Assembly: GCA_028714055.1 (NCBI GenBank)
Contig: JAQTNB010000077.1
Location: forward strand, 1-6,396
Source: Candidatus Omnitrophota bacterium
GTDB taxonomy: Bacteria > Omnitrophota > Gorgyraeia > Gygaellales > Profunditerraquicolaceae
Direction: 5' to 3'
Length of the DNA: 6,396 nt
How positions within the stretch are numbered: the first letter of the stretch is position 1; every line of letters starts with the position of its first letter. The position numbers were made by a program, and so were the translations under genes. Below the pieces are notes generated by a model. That model worked only from the letters and a program-made list of their open reading frames with translations. It searched no databases and was not told the DNA's origin. This document shows positions 1 to 6,354 of the stretch, piece after piece.

Positions 1-66
1 TTTTACGGCAAATAATTTTTATACCAATTGTATCCTGTCGCCTTTTAAGGCTTTCACGAGGTGGAG
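1..66. other. AT-rich leader upstream of the first gene
   Basis: The first 60 bases are about 35% GC (21 of 60 counted), clearly lower than the genes that follow, which fits an intergenic or leader stretch. I cannot assign a convincing -35/-10 pair. TTTACG at 2-7 and TATACC at 20-25 are only 12 bases apart. Alternatively, the frame beginning at base 2 is open from the window edge to a TGA at 68-70. This could be the last 22 codons of an upstream gene whose stop overlaps the GTG at 67 as GTGA. The window is too short here to decide between the two. Confidence 0.35.
58..64 (+). promoter_or_regulatory. Ribosome binding site that decides the SDR start
   Basis: GAGGTGG lies just before the GTG at 67, with the GAGG core five bases from that codon. 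The alternative GTG at 61 falls inside this purine-rich stretch and has only a weak AAGG (47-50) ten bases upstream. The site therefore favours 67 as the start, which gives the classic SDR opening MKRVLVTG. Confidence 0.5.
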
Positions 67-903
67 GTGAAGCGGGTACTGGTTACCGGCGCGGCCGGGT
101 TCATCGGCAGGTCATTGGTCAGGGCGCTCAGGGAAAAGGGCTTTGAGGTGCGCTGCCTTATCAGGCGGCAAGGCTCAGGGAAGGCGCAGCAGGCCTTAGG
201 AGATACCTTTGCGGAATTCTGGTACGGCGACCTTACCGACGCGGAAAGCCTGCGCGGGATCGCCCGGGATATCGATACCGTTTTCCACCTGGCTTCCATC
301 GGCGACCTGAACGCCCCCGATCCGTATTACCCTGCCTACTGCCGGGTCAACGTTGCCGGGACAGAAAACCTTATCAGGGAGTGCCAAAGTTCAGGTACCG
401 GCAGGTTCGTATATTTCAGCTCTCTTGCGGCAATCGAATATCCTCTGACGCCGTACGGCAAGACCAAGGCCGCAGCCGAGAAGGCGGTGCGGGCCTCAGG
501 TTTACCGTTTGCGGTCATCAGGTTTCCCATGGTCTGGGATACGCAAGAGTACGGCGAATTCAAAAAGATCGCCTGCCTTATCAGGCTCGGGGTCATCCCC
601 GTGATCGGAAAGCGGAAGTTCAGGCTGCGCAACTTGCATAGAGGCACACTGGTGTCCGCGAGCATCAATTGCATCTCCTGTCCGCTTCGGCAATGCGTTG
701 CTACCTTTGAAAGCGCTCCGCTTGAAATGCTGGAGTTGTTAGAGAAGATCTCGCGCGGCCCGCGCGGCGCTTCTCTTGTCCCGCTGGCTATCCCCGCCTG
801 GGGGGTATATCCGATCGTCTGGATCTTTGAGAAATTCAGCCTGCTTTTCAACGTTATGCCGTTTTTAACGGTCAAGAGGCTGCGGTATCTGATGAGCCGC
901 TGA
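67..903 (+). CDS. NAD(P)-dependent nucleotide-sugar epimerase/dehydratase (extended SDR)
   Basis: A 278-residue extended short-chain dehydrogenase/reductase. These enzymes typically oxidise and re-reduce a UDP- or dTDP-sugar in the cytoplasm to epimerise or dehydrate it. The Rossmann dinucleotide motif TGAAGFIG sits at residues 7-14. GDLTD (54-58) supplies the adenine-contacting Asp, and FHLAS follows near 73. The catalytic triad is visible as Ser118/119 in FVYFSS and Tyr130-xxx-Lys134 in YGKTK. The C-terminal substrate half is short and its last 40 residues are hydrophobic, ending in PFLTVKRLRYL, a common kind of ending in this family. Length is slightly below the usual 300-340. I chose GTG 67 over the in-frame GTG 61 because of the ribosome binding site and the normal N-terminus. 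The GT4 gene follows after 9 bases, suggesting a shared polysaccharide pathway. The exact sugar is unknown. A 3-beta-HSD-like reductase is a less likely alternative. Confidence 0.88.
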   Translation: MKRVLVTGAAGFIGRSLVRALREKGFEVRCLIRRQGSGKAQQALGDTFAEFWYGDLTDAESLRGIARDIDTVFHLASIGDLNAPDPYYPAYCRVNVAGTENLIRECQSSGTGRFVYFSSLAAIEYPLTPYGKTKAAAEKAVRASGLPFAVIRFPMVWDTQEYGEFKKIACLIRLGVIPVIGKRKFRLRNLHRGTLVSASINCISCPLRQCVATFESAPLEMLELLEKISRGPRGASLVPLAIPAWGVYPIVWIFEKFSLLFNVMPFLTVKRLRYLMSR

Positions 904-912
904 TACCATAAA

Positions 913-2073
913 ATGAAGATCTGCCTGACTACCCGTTTTTCTCCCTGGGATTCCCGGGGAGGGGGGATGGCGCTGTTGGTCCATGATCTCGCCCATTACC
1001 TGGTGAGCGCGGGAAACGATGTCGCGGTTGTCTATACGCATGAGGCGCCTGTGCCTTTTGCGGCGGAGGCGATACCATCGGTCAATTATGAGATATGCTG
1101 GGCGCGCCATGCAAACGCCTTGCGCTATATCCCTCCGGTTGCCAGGGCCGTCGCAGGGCTGCAGAAAAAATATTCCTTTGATATCATCCACGGCCATGGG
1201 CCCGAGGCGTTCTTTTTGCCGAAACTCACTCTTGCCGGCAGGATGAAATTCATCATGACCTCGCACTATGCCGATACCTGGCCCTTGCGGCCGGGCGGCA
1301 TTTTTAAGTATGCACCCAATACGATCCCTGTGCGCCTTATTCACCGTATTGAGACTCGTTGTGAAATGGAGGCGTGCAGGAAGGCAGGCCGTGTCGCGGT
1401 ATTCAGCGGATGGCAGCGCCAACGCGTCATCTCGGAATATAAAATACCTTCTGTGCGCGTCAGCGTCATACCGGCGGTGGTCCCACTCGGTTTGTTTGAT
1501 TGCCGGCGGGATGAGGCTGAAAAAAACAGGATATTGTTCTGCGGAAGGCTCGTGGAGCAGAAGGGGGTGGACGTTCTGCTCCGGGCAATGGCCTTGATGG
1601 CGGGGCGCGGGGATATCCGGGGCTTGCGGCTTGATATTATCGGCGACGGTATCGAGCGGGCAAGGTATGAAAGGCTGGCAGAGCGCTTAGGGATAGCGCA
1701 AACCGTAAGGTTTCACGGGCATCTGCCCCGGCCGCAGCTTGCGCAATTTTTTCGCAAGGCGAATGTTTTTGTCCTGCCTTCACGTTCGGAAAGTCTGGCC
1801 CTGGCGTTGATCGAGGCGCTTGCCTGCGGAGTGCCCGCGGTCGCCTCGCGCGCGGGAGCGGTCCCTGAATTATTCAGGGATAAAGAAGAGGCCATATTGG
1901 TCCCGGCGGATGATCCGCGCCTGCTTAGCGACGCCCTCAGCGGCTTATTGGCCGATGAAAGCATGCAGCAGGCCCTCAGCCGCCGGGGAAGGGCGATGGT
2001 GGAGCGGCATTATGAGCCCGCGCGGAACATAGAGAAACTCATCGGGGTATATCGTGAAAGCCTTACTGATTAA
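913..2073 (+). CDS. Glycosyltransferase family 4 (GT-B fold)
   Basis: A 386-residue retaining glycosyltransferase of the GT4 type, which moves a sugar from a nucleotide donor to a lipid-linked or glycan acceptor at the cytoplasmic face of the membrane. The N-terminal acceptor domain opens with strand MKICLTTRFSP and the GGG loop (16-18). HGHGPEAF follows at 93-100. The donor domain starts at ILFCGRLVEQKGVDVLL (207-223), with IIGDG at 242-246. The family's E-x7-E signature is E293 to E301, followed by ALACGVPAVAS. Length is normal. There is no obvious ribosome binding site before ATG 913, only 9 bases after the SDR stop, so translation may depend on the upstream gene. The start at 913 is kept because it supplies the conserved first beta strand. 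The 3' end overlaps the next gene by 20 bases. Donor and acceptor cannot be told from the sequence; surface polysaccharide or glycolipid assembly is inferred from context. Confidence 0.93.
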   Translation: MKICLTTRFSPWDSRGGGMALLVHDLAHYLVSAGNDVAVVYTHEAPVPFAAEAIPSVNYEICWARHANALRYIPPVARAVAGLQKKYSFDIIHGHGPEAFFLPKLTLAGRMKFIMTSHYADTWPLRPGGIFKYAPNTIPVRLIHRIETRCEMEACRKAGRVAVFSGWQRQRVISEYKIPSVRVSVIPAVVPLGLFDCRRDEAEKNRILFCGRLVEQKGVDVLLRAMALMAGRGDIRGLRLDIIGDGIERARYERLAERLGIAQTVRFHGHLPRPQLAQFFRKANVFVLPSRSESLALALIEALACGVPAVASRAGAVPELFRDKEEAILVPADDPRLLSDALSGLLADESMQQALSRRGRAMVERHYEPARNIEKLIGVYRESLTD

Positions 2074-3550
2074 TCCGCCTCAAAGATATTACCAACGTTC
2101 CCTGGAGTTTAATTCCTACATCCCTATCGGGCTGTTGAGCATTGCTTCGCTTGCCCGCCGGGTATGCGAGGTAAAAGTCCTCGATTGCCTCATCGAGGGC
2201 TTCGCAGAGCAGAAGTCCGGCGCCGCAACGCTGTATGGGATGCCCTTTTCCCGCATCGAAGAGCGCATCCGGGAATATAAGCCCGATGTCGTCGGGATCA
2301 CCACGCCTTTCTGCACGCAGGCAAGCCTGGCGTTAGAGGTGGCTGAGATCTGCAAAAAAGTAAACCCCGCAGCCCCGGTGGTCTTCGGTGGGCCCGATGC
2401 CTCGGTGCGCTACGCTTATTTCCTGGGCCAGGCGCCGGGCGATTTTTGCGTCCTCGGTGAAGGGGAATACGCGTTTAGCGACCTGCTTCAGAGCCTCAAA
2501 AGCGGTTCTTCGTTCGAGCATATCAAAGGGCTGGCGTTCAAGAAAGACGGCCGGCTGTATTGCAACCCTCAGGAACCGATCGCCAATCTCGATGAACTCC
2601 CTCTTCCCGCCTATGACCTGATAGCGCCGGAAGATTATTTCAGAAGCCCTTATTTTTACAGGAACCGCAGCCTGATCAACGAGCGTTCCCTTTCCATGGT
2701 CACCAGCAGAGGCTGCCCGAACAACTGTATTTTCTGCACGATCCATCTGCATATGGGGCGCCGATACCGCGCCCATTCCCCGGAATACGTATTCAACCAC
2801 CTTCAATACTGCGTGGATAATTACCGGGTGCGCAACTTTCATTTTGAGGACGATAACCTGATATACGATAAAGAAAGGTTTCATGCGGTCCTGGACCGCA
2901 TTACCGGCGCGGGGCTCAAGATCCGCTGGGATACGCCCAACGGCGTGGATGTGACGAGGCTGGACCTTGATCTCCTGAAGAAGATGAAAAAAACAGGGTG
3001 CAGAAGGCTGACCATCGCTATCGAGTCGGGAAACCAGGAGATATTGCGCGAGGTGATCAATAAAAATTTGAGTATCGAGCATGCCCTGCGCGTCGCGCAG
3101 TGGTGCAAACAGCTGCGCCTGAACCTGACTGCCGCGTATGTGATCGGGTTTCCGGGAGAGACGCTTAAAGACATGCGGCAAACGATGGAGCTGGCGCTTT
3201 CCCTGTATGAACGCTACGATGTCCAGCCATGGCTTCAGTTTGTCGCCCCGTTTTACGGGACGCGGCTCTTTGAGCTCTGCCGGGAGAAAGGGTTCATACC
3301 GGATGAGCTCACCGAGGAGGATTTAGCATGCGCCTGCCAGGTCTGGGGAGACCCTTTGATCACAACCCCGGATTTCAGCAGGCAGGACCTGGATTCCCTG
3401 CGGGAGGGCTATATCGCCGCCAAGAGGCGCGTCAGCCTCAAGTATTACGCAAGACACCCTTTCTTTACACTGGGGAGGCTGGTAAAAAAGCCGCGGTATG
3501 GGAATACGCCCCTCAAGGACATACCGGCAATGCTTTATAAGAATTTATAG
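2054..3550 (+). CDS. B12-binding domain radical SAM enzyme
   Basis: A 498-residue cobalamin-dependent radical SAM protein with the usual two-part layout. Residues 1-150 resemble the B12-binding Rossmann domain: the opening KALLINPPQ, the IPIGLLSIASLAR segment near 24-35, KPDVVGITT (76-84), VVFGGPDAS (109-117, in place of the common GGPHAT) and GEGE (135-138). No DxHxxG motif is seen, as in many members of this class. The radical SAM core starts around 212 with RGCPNNCIFC, giving C221-x3-C225-x2-C228 for the [4Fe-4S] cluster. Later landmarks are FHFEDDN (262-268), AIESGNQEIL (322-331) and GFPGET (365-370). Known relatives methylate unactivated carbons or rearrange rings (BchE, hopanoid and sugar enzymes), but the substrate here is unknown. 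GTG 2054 lies inside the end of the GT4 gene, so the two are probably translationally coupled. Context points to modification of a sugar or lipid in a surface glycan pathway. Confidence 0.92.
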   Translation: MKALLINPPQRYYQRSLEFNSYIPIGLLSIASLARRVCEVKVLDCLIEGFAEQKSGAATLYGMPFSRIEERIREYKPDVVGITTPFCTQASLALEVAEICKKVNPAAPVVFGGPDASVRYAYFLGQAPGDFCVLGEGEYAFSDLLQSLKSGSSFEHIKGLAFKKDGRLYCNPQEPIANLDELPLPAYDLIAPEDYFRSPYFYRNRSLINERSLSMVTSRGCPNNCIFCTIHLHMGRRYRAHSPEYVFNHLQYCVDNYRVRNFHFEDDNLIYDKERFHAVLDRITGAGLKIRWDTPNGVDVTRLDLDLLKKMKKTGCRRLTIAIESGNQEILREVINKNLSIEHALRVAQWCKQLRLNLTAAYVIGFPGETLKDMRQTMELALSLYERYDVQPWLQFVAPFYGTRLFELCREKGFIPDELTEEDLACACQVWGDPLITTPDFSRQDLDSLREGYIAAKRRVSLKYYARHPFFTLGRLVKKPRYGNTPLKDIPAMLYKNL

Positions 3551-3555
3551 GAGGG
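3549..3555 (+). promoter_or_regulatory. Strong ribosome binding site overlapping the upstream stop
   Basis: AGGAGGG begins within the TAG stop codon (3548-3550) of the B12 radical SAM gene and ends four bases before ATG 3560. It is one of the best Shine-Dalgarno matches in the window. It implies efficient initiation of the SPASM gene, coupled to termination of the gene before it. Confidence 0.75.
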
Positions 3556-3559
3556 CCCG

Positions 3560-4690
3560 ATGCGCCTGGTACCGGCGATAACCGATTCGCTTAAAGACAA
3601 GCTTCCCTGGAAACTGGTCAATTCCCTCTGCGCCTTTCCTCCTTTCGCGGGGCTTGCCCACGCGGCATATGCCGGGATGTTTACCTACCTGAAGATCATC
3701 GGCCTGCATATCAATACCGAGTGTAACTACGACTGCGCGTATAGCTATACGGACAGAAAGTGCGACGCGCTTGCCACGGCCGACTGGATAAAGATCATCG
3801 ACGACGCCAAACGCCTCGGCGTCTTAAACATTAATTTTGTCGGCGGGGAACCCCTCCTGCACAAGGACCTTTCTTACCTGCTCAGCTATACGGCAAAGCG
3901 CAAGTTTAACATCGGGATCTTTACCAACGGTTCGCTGCTTGACGAGCGCTGGTTCAGGGAGATCAAGGCCCTGCCGGTGAGGACTTATGTGGCGGTAAAA
4001 TACGACTATGACGCCCAGACTTACCATAAACATACCGGTAAGGGAGAGCTTTTCCAGAAGGTCTGCCAGGCGATAAAGGCGTGCGCGGAGAGCGGGATAC
4101 GCACGGTTACCTTTACCACGCTGACCGCGCACAACGTGGATTTCGCGCGGGAGATCGTAGATTCTTCGGTTAAGCTGGGGGCCTATCCTGTTTTTGAAAG
4201 GTATGTCCCGGTGCAGGGCCCCGAGGTGAACAGGGGCCTGGAGGTTGACGCGCGGCGCTATACGAACGCGATGAAGCAGGTTGCCAGGGCCTATGAAAAG
4301 GCGCGGGATGTCATCCACGGGAAATGCCATTTGACCGGCAGGTTCTGCTATTGTTATATGGGCGAGATATCCATTACCCCCGACGGGTTTGCCTTGCCGT
4401 GCGCCTACGCGCCCAAGGCCCTGAGCATCGGCAACGTAAGGCAGGACCCGATAGGCGCGATATGGAAGCGATATCAGAAGGAAAGAAAAAAATGGGTCCT
4501 GCCGCGGGAATGTTCCTCATGCCGCAGCAGATTCATATGCGGCGGAGGCTGTAAGACCCACGCCTTCCTGAAATACAAAGATGTAAACAAAAAAGACCCG
4601 CTCTGCGAGGGCTTTCCTCCGGTCTACGGGCAATGCGGGTGGTGCGCCATGCATTATACGCCGGATGAGCTTTTCTCAGGGAGGCCTTGA
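3560..4690 (+). CDS. Radical SAM/SPASM protein with Ser in place of the third cluster Cys
   Basis: A 376-residue protein with a radical SAM core and a C-terminal SPASM domain. After a roughly 45-residue leader, the core begins with LHINTECNYDCAYSY. C55-x3-C59 are present, but the third ligand position of CxxxCxxC is S62 (AGC, 3743-3745). GGEP (95-98) and FTNGSLLDE (121-129) are normal core motifs. The SPASM domain looks complete: C265, C281-x9-G291, then C318-x2-C321-x5-C327-x3-C331, and C349, with extra C263, C359 and C362. SPASM proteins use two auxiliary [4Fe-4S] clusters and act on peptides, proteins or small molecules, including sugars. No precursor peptide gene is visible nearby. With Ser at 62, the SAM-cleaving cluster may be impaired or have Ser ligation; C68 is a nearby alternative thiol. 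The stop overlaps the next gene's TTG start. The family call is secure, but function and activity are not. Confidence 0.9.
   Translation: MRLVPAITDSLKDKLPWKLVNSLCAFPPFAGLAHAAYAGMFTYLKIIGLHINTECNYDCAYSYTDRKCDALATADWIKIIDDAKRLGVLNINFVGGEPLLHKDLSYLLSYTAKRKFNIGIFTNGSLLDERWFREIKALPVRTYVAVKYDYDAQTYHKHTGKGELFQKVCQAIKACAESGIRTVTFTTLTAHNVDFAREIVDSSVKLGAYPVFERYVPVQGPEVNRGLEVDARRYTNAMKQVARAYEKARDVIHGKCHLTGRFCYCYMGEISITPDGFALPCAYAPKALSIGNVRQDPIGAIWKRYQKERKKWVLPRECSSCRSRFICGGGCKTHAFLKYKDVNKKDPLCEGFPPVYGQCGWCAMHYTPDELFSGRP
4678..4684 (+). promoter_or_regulatory. Ribosome binding site of the TylF-type gene, oddly spaced
   Basis: AGGGAGG lies inside the last codons of the SPASM gene. It ends only two bases before the TTG at 4687 and 17 bases before the in-frame ATG at 4702. 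Neither spacing is ideal. The TTGA overlap with the preceding stop (4688-4690) favours TTG, with coupled reinitiation as the likely mode. Confidence 0.45.
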
Positions 4691-5454
4691 CACAAACAGC
4701 CATGCGTAACCCCGTGCCGGAAAAAAAATCCGCAGCCCGCCTGATAGACTGGTGCATATTTTGCCTGCAGTGCCTTTGGTATTCCGGTTCCAACCCGCGC
4801 AAGCTTCGCCTGTTTTTTTCCGTCAAGCCCTATACCCAACTGGGGTACAGGCGTCTTGCAAATATATACGAATTAGCGGAGCGGCTGGAAAAAGAAGGCG
4901 TGAAGGGTGATTTTGTGGAATGCGGAGTATGGAAGGGAGGAGCGGCCGCGATTTTGGCCTTCCAGGCGGCTCGCGCGAAGCCTCCCCGAAAGGCATGGCT
5001 CATAGATTCTTTTGCCGGGATGCCGGAGCCGACAGGGCAGGACGGCCCGATGATCGGAAAGATGGTCAACGGGCGCACCGAGGGGCGCCTGCACCCGGTC
5101 GGGATCAATGTCGCGTCCCTGGAGCAGGTAGAAAAACTTTTGTTCGGAAGGTTCGGCTTTGATAGAGATAAGGCCGTAGTCGTCAAGGGGTGGTTCCAGG
5201 AAGTCCTGCCAGGCCTTTCCCGGCGCATAGGGGGTATCGCGCTCCTGAGGATAGATGCCGATTGGTATGAATCGACAAAGGTGTGCCTGAGTTATTTGTA
5301 TGATAGCGTGGTAAGCGCCGGATACGTCATCATCGACGATTATAACCTTCTGCCCGGCTGCAAAAACGCGGTGGATGAGTTCATGCGGGAAAGAGGCCTG
5401 AGAGTAGAGCTGACTGCCATCGACAGGGAAGGGGTATATTTCAGGAAAAAATGA
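4687..5454 (+). CDS. TylF/MycF-family SAM-dependent O-methyltransferase
   Basis: A 255-residue protein of the TylF (macrocin O-methyltransferase) family. These soluble, metal-dependent enzymes methylate sugar hydroxyls in antibiotics, and relatives are common in surface-polysaccharide clusters. Visible family features are YRRLANIYELAE (54-65), the SAM-binding GDFVECGVWKGGA (74-86), DSFAGMPEP (107-115), KGWFQEVLP (167-175), and LLRIDADWYEST (187-197) followed by VIIDDYN (214-220). Asp190 and Asp192 with Asp217/Asp218 are likely metal and substrate residues by analogy with MycF. Length is typical. The hydrophobic Cys-containing stretch at 20-33 (C23, C26, C29) is too polar around it to call a membrane anchor. 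The start is uncertain: TTG 4687 overlaps the upstream stop, while ATG 4702 would remove five residues without touching a domain. With SDR, GT4 and radical SAM neighbours, methylation of a sugar is the best inference. Confidence 0.9.
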   Translation: MTQTAMRNPVPEKKSAARLIDWCIFCLQCLWYSGSNPRKLRLFFSVKPYTQLGYRRLANIYELAERLEKEGVKGDFVECGVWKGGAAAILAFQAARAKPPRKAWLIDSFAGMPEPTGQDGPMIGKMVNGRTEGRLHPVGINVASLEQVEKLLFGRFGFDRDKAVVVKGWFQEVLPGLSRRIGGIALLRIDADWYESTKVCLSYLYDSVVSAGYVIIDDYNLLPGCKNAVDEFMRERGLRVELTAIDREGVYFRKK

Positions 5455-5479
5455 CGATTGCGGGGGGTGTGAGGAGAAA

Positions 5480-6331
5480 ATGACGGAGATCAGGGTGTCA
5501 TTCGTGAATACGGAGCCGGCCGGCATAGAGCTCTTACGCCGGGCGCTGGTCAACGCGGGAGCCCGGGAAGAAGACCTTGTGGAAAGCGCGCACAAAGGAA
5601 GGGTGTACCTGTCGCTTTTTCTTCGTTCCCGCGCGCGGGCCGAAAAGCTTGGAAGGCAGATCCGCTCGCTGCGGATCAGGCATACGTTTGTATCGCTTGT
5701 GCCGCTCAAAGGTTCCGATTGGAAGACCCGCTGGAAGAAATATTTCAGGCCTTTTACTATCCTCCCCGGCATACGCATTATCCCTTCCGAAGCCCATCCG
5801 CCGCAGGGAAGGCCCGCCCCCGGCACCATTTATCTTGATACGACCCTTGCGTTCGGGACCGGCCAGCACGCTACCACGCACATGATGGCGCAGCTTATTG
5901 CGTCGCAAAAAAACAAATTCTCCTCTTTTTTTGACGTGGGCACGGGGTCGGGCGTGCTTTCGCTGGTTGCCGCATGCTGCGGCGCAAAGGCCGTAACTGC
6001 GATCGATATAGACGCGCACGCGATAAAAACGGCGCGGAAAAATTTCCTCCTCAACCGTTGCCCGGTTGAGCATGCCGGGGCAACGGGCCTGGCGCAGTTT
6101 CCCGGCCGCGGAAAATTCGATTTTGTAGCGGCCAACCTGCTGACGGAAGACCTGATAAAGCTGCAAGAAAAGCTCATATGCCGTATGCGCCCGCGCGGGT
6201 GGCTGGCGGTATCGGGCATTTATTATGAAAATTTCCCTTTTTTTAAAAAGCATTTTACCGACAGGCGCCTGCGGACGGTGCGGGTATTAAAGCGGAAAAA
6301 CTGGTACGCGCTTTTGTTCAGGAAGGCCTGA
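5480..6331 (+). CDS. prmA: Ribosomal protein L11 methyltransferase
   Basis: A 283-residue class I SAM-dependent methyltransferase matching PrmA, which trimethylates amino groups of ribosomal protein L11 in the cytoplasm. The N-terminal L11-recognition domain covers about 1-75, and the linker DWKTRWKKYFRPF (80-92) is typical. The catalytic domain carries LAFGTGQHATTHM (123-135), where the usual PGM before AFGTG is replaced by TTL. The SAM-binding FDVGTGSGVLSL (151-162), the acidic ribose-binding AIDID (174-178) and VAANLL (216-221, equivalent to the usual ANIL motif) follow. Length is close to the usual 290-300. GAGGAG at 5471-5476 sits three bases before ATG 5480, and the gap after the TylF-type gene is 25 bases. 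PrmA is a housekeeping gene, so its place behind sugar-modifying genes is probably a matter of operon arrangement. A different target is possible but not suggested by the sequence. Confidence 0.92.
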   Translation: MTEIRVSFVNTEPAGIELLRRALVNAGAREEDLVESAHKGRVYLSLFLRSRARAEKLGRQIRSLRIRHTFVSLVPLKGSDWKTRWKKYFRPFTILPGIRIIPSEAHPPQGRPAPGTIYLDTTLAFGTGQHATTHMMAQLIASQKNKFSSFFDVGTGSGVLSLVAACCGAKAVTAIDIDAHAIKTARKNFLLNRCPVEHAGATGLAQFPGRGKFDFVAANLLTEDLIKLQEKLICRMRPRGWLAVSGIYYENFPFFKKHFTDRRLRTVRVLKRKNWYALLFRKA

Positions 6332-6338
6332 GGCCTTC
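6322..6338. repeat. Perfect inverted repeat with the prmA stop codon in its loop
   Basis: GAAGGCC (6322-6328) and GGCCTTC (6332-6338) form a perfect 7-base-pair GC-rich stem around the three bases TGA (6329-6331), which are the prmA stop codon. No run of T follows: the next bases are purine-rich and carry the ribosome binding site of the next gene. This is therefore not a standard intrinsic terminator. It may be an RNA-processing or translation-insulating hairpin, or a chance result of the codons for Glu/Lys-Ala. Confidence 0.55.
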
Positions 6339-6354
6339 TGCGAGGAGAACGGAT

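Noticed and set aside
2..33. Possible promoter (TTTACG and TATACC) and a weak ATAC/GTAT inverted repeat in the leader.
   Set aside because: The spacing between hexamers is about 12 bases instead of 16-18, and the inverted repeat has only four-base arms.
156..585. CCTTATCAGG occurs three times (156-165, 369-378, 576-585) in the SDR gene, twice as part of a palindromic GCCTTATCAGGC.
   Set aside because: All three copies are in frame and encode Leu-Ile-Arg with the codons CTT ATC AGG. Shared residues and codon preference explain them better than a regulatory repeat.
942..960. TCCC/GGGA inverted repeat near the start of the GT4 gene.
   Set aside because: It lies within codons of a conserved segment and gives only short, overlapping alternative stems, so I see no reason to call it a regulatory structure.
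956..969. A G-rich ribosome-binding-like run directly before an in-frame ATG at 967 in the GT4 gene.
   Set aside because: The run encodes the conserved GGG loop. Starting at 967 would remove the first beta strand that GT-B enzymes need.
3328..3540. A 70-codon frame inside the B12 radical SAM gene with GAGGAGG (3314-3320) seven bases before its ATG, possibly a hidden small or precursor peptide.
   Set aside because: The purine run encodes Glu-Glu-Asp of the host gene. The shifted frame reads as a Gly/Pro/Arg/Gln-rich shadow with no recognisable leader or core, and the host gene is clearly real through this region.
4873..5829. A 318-codon open frame on the minus strand, and a similar 282-codon one at 2333-3181.
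   Set aside because: Both lie opposite well-supported genes, show no recognisable motifs, and are the kind of long antisense frame expected in GC-rich coding DNA.
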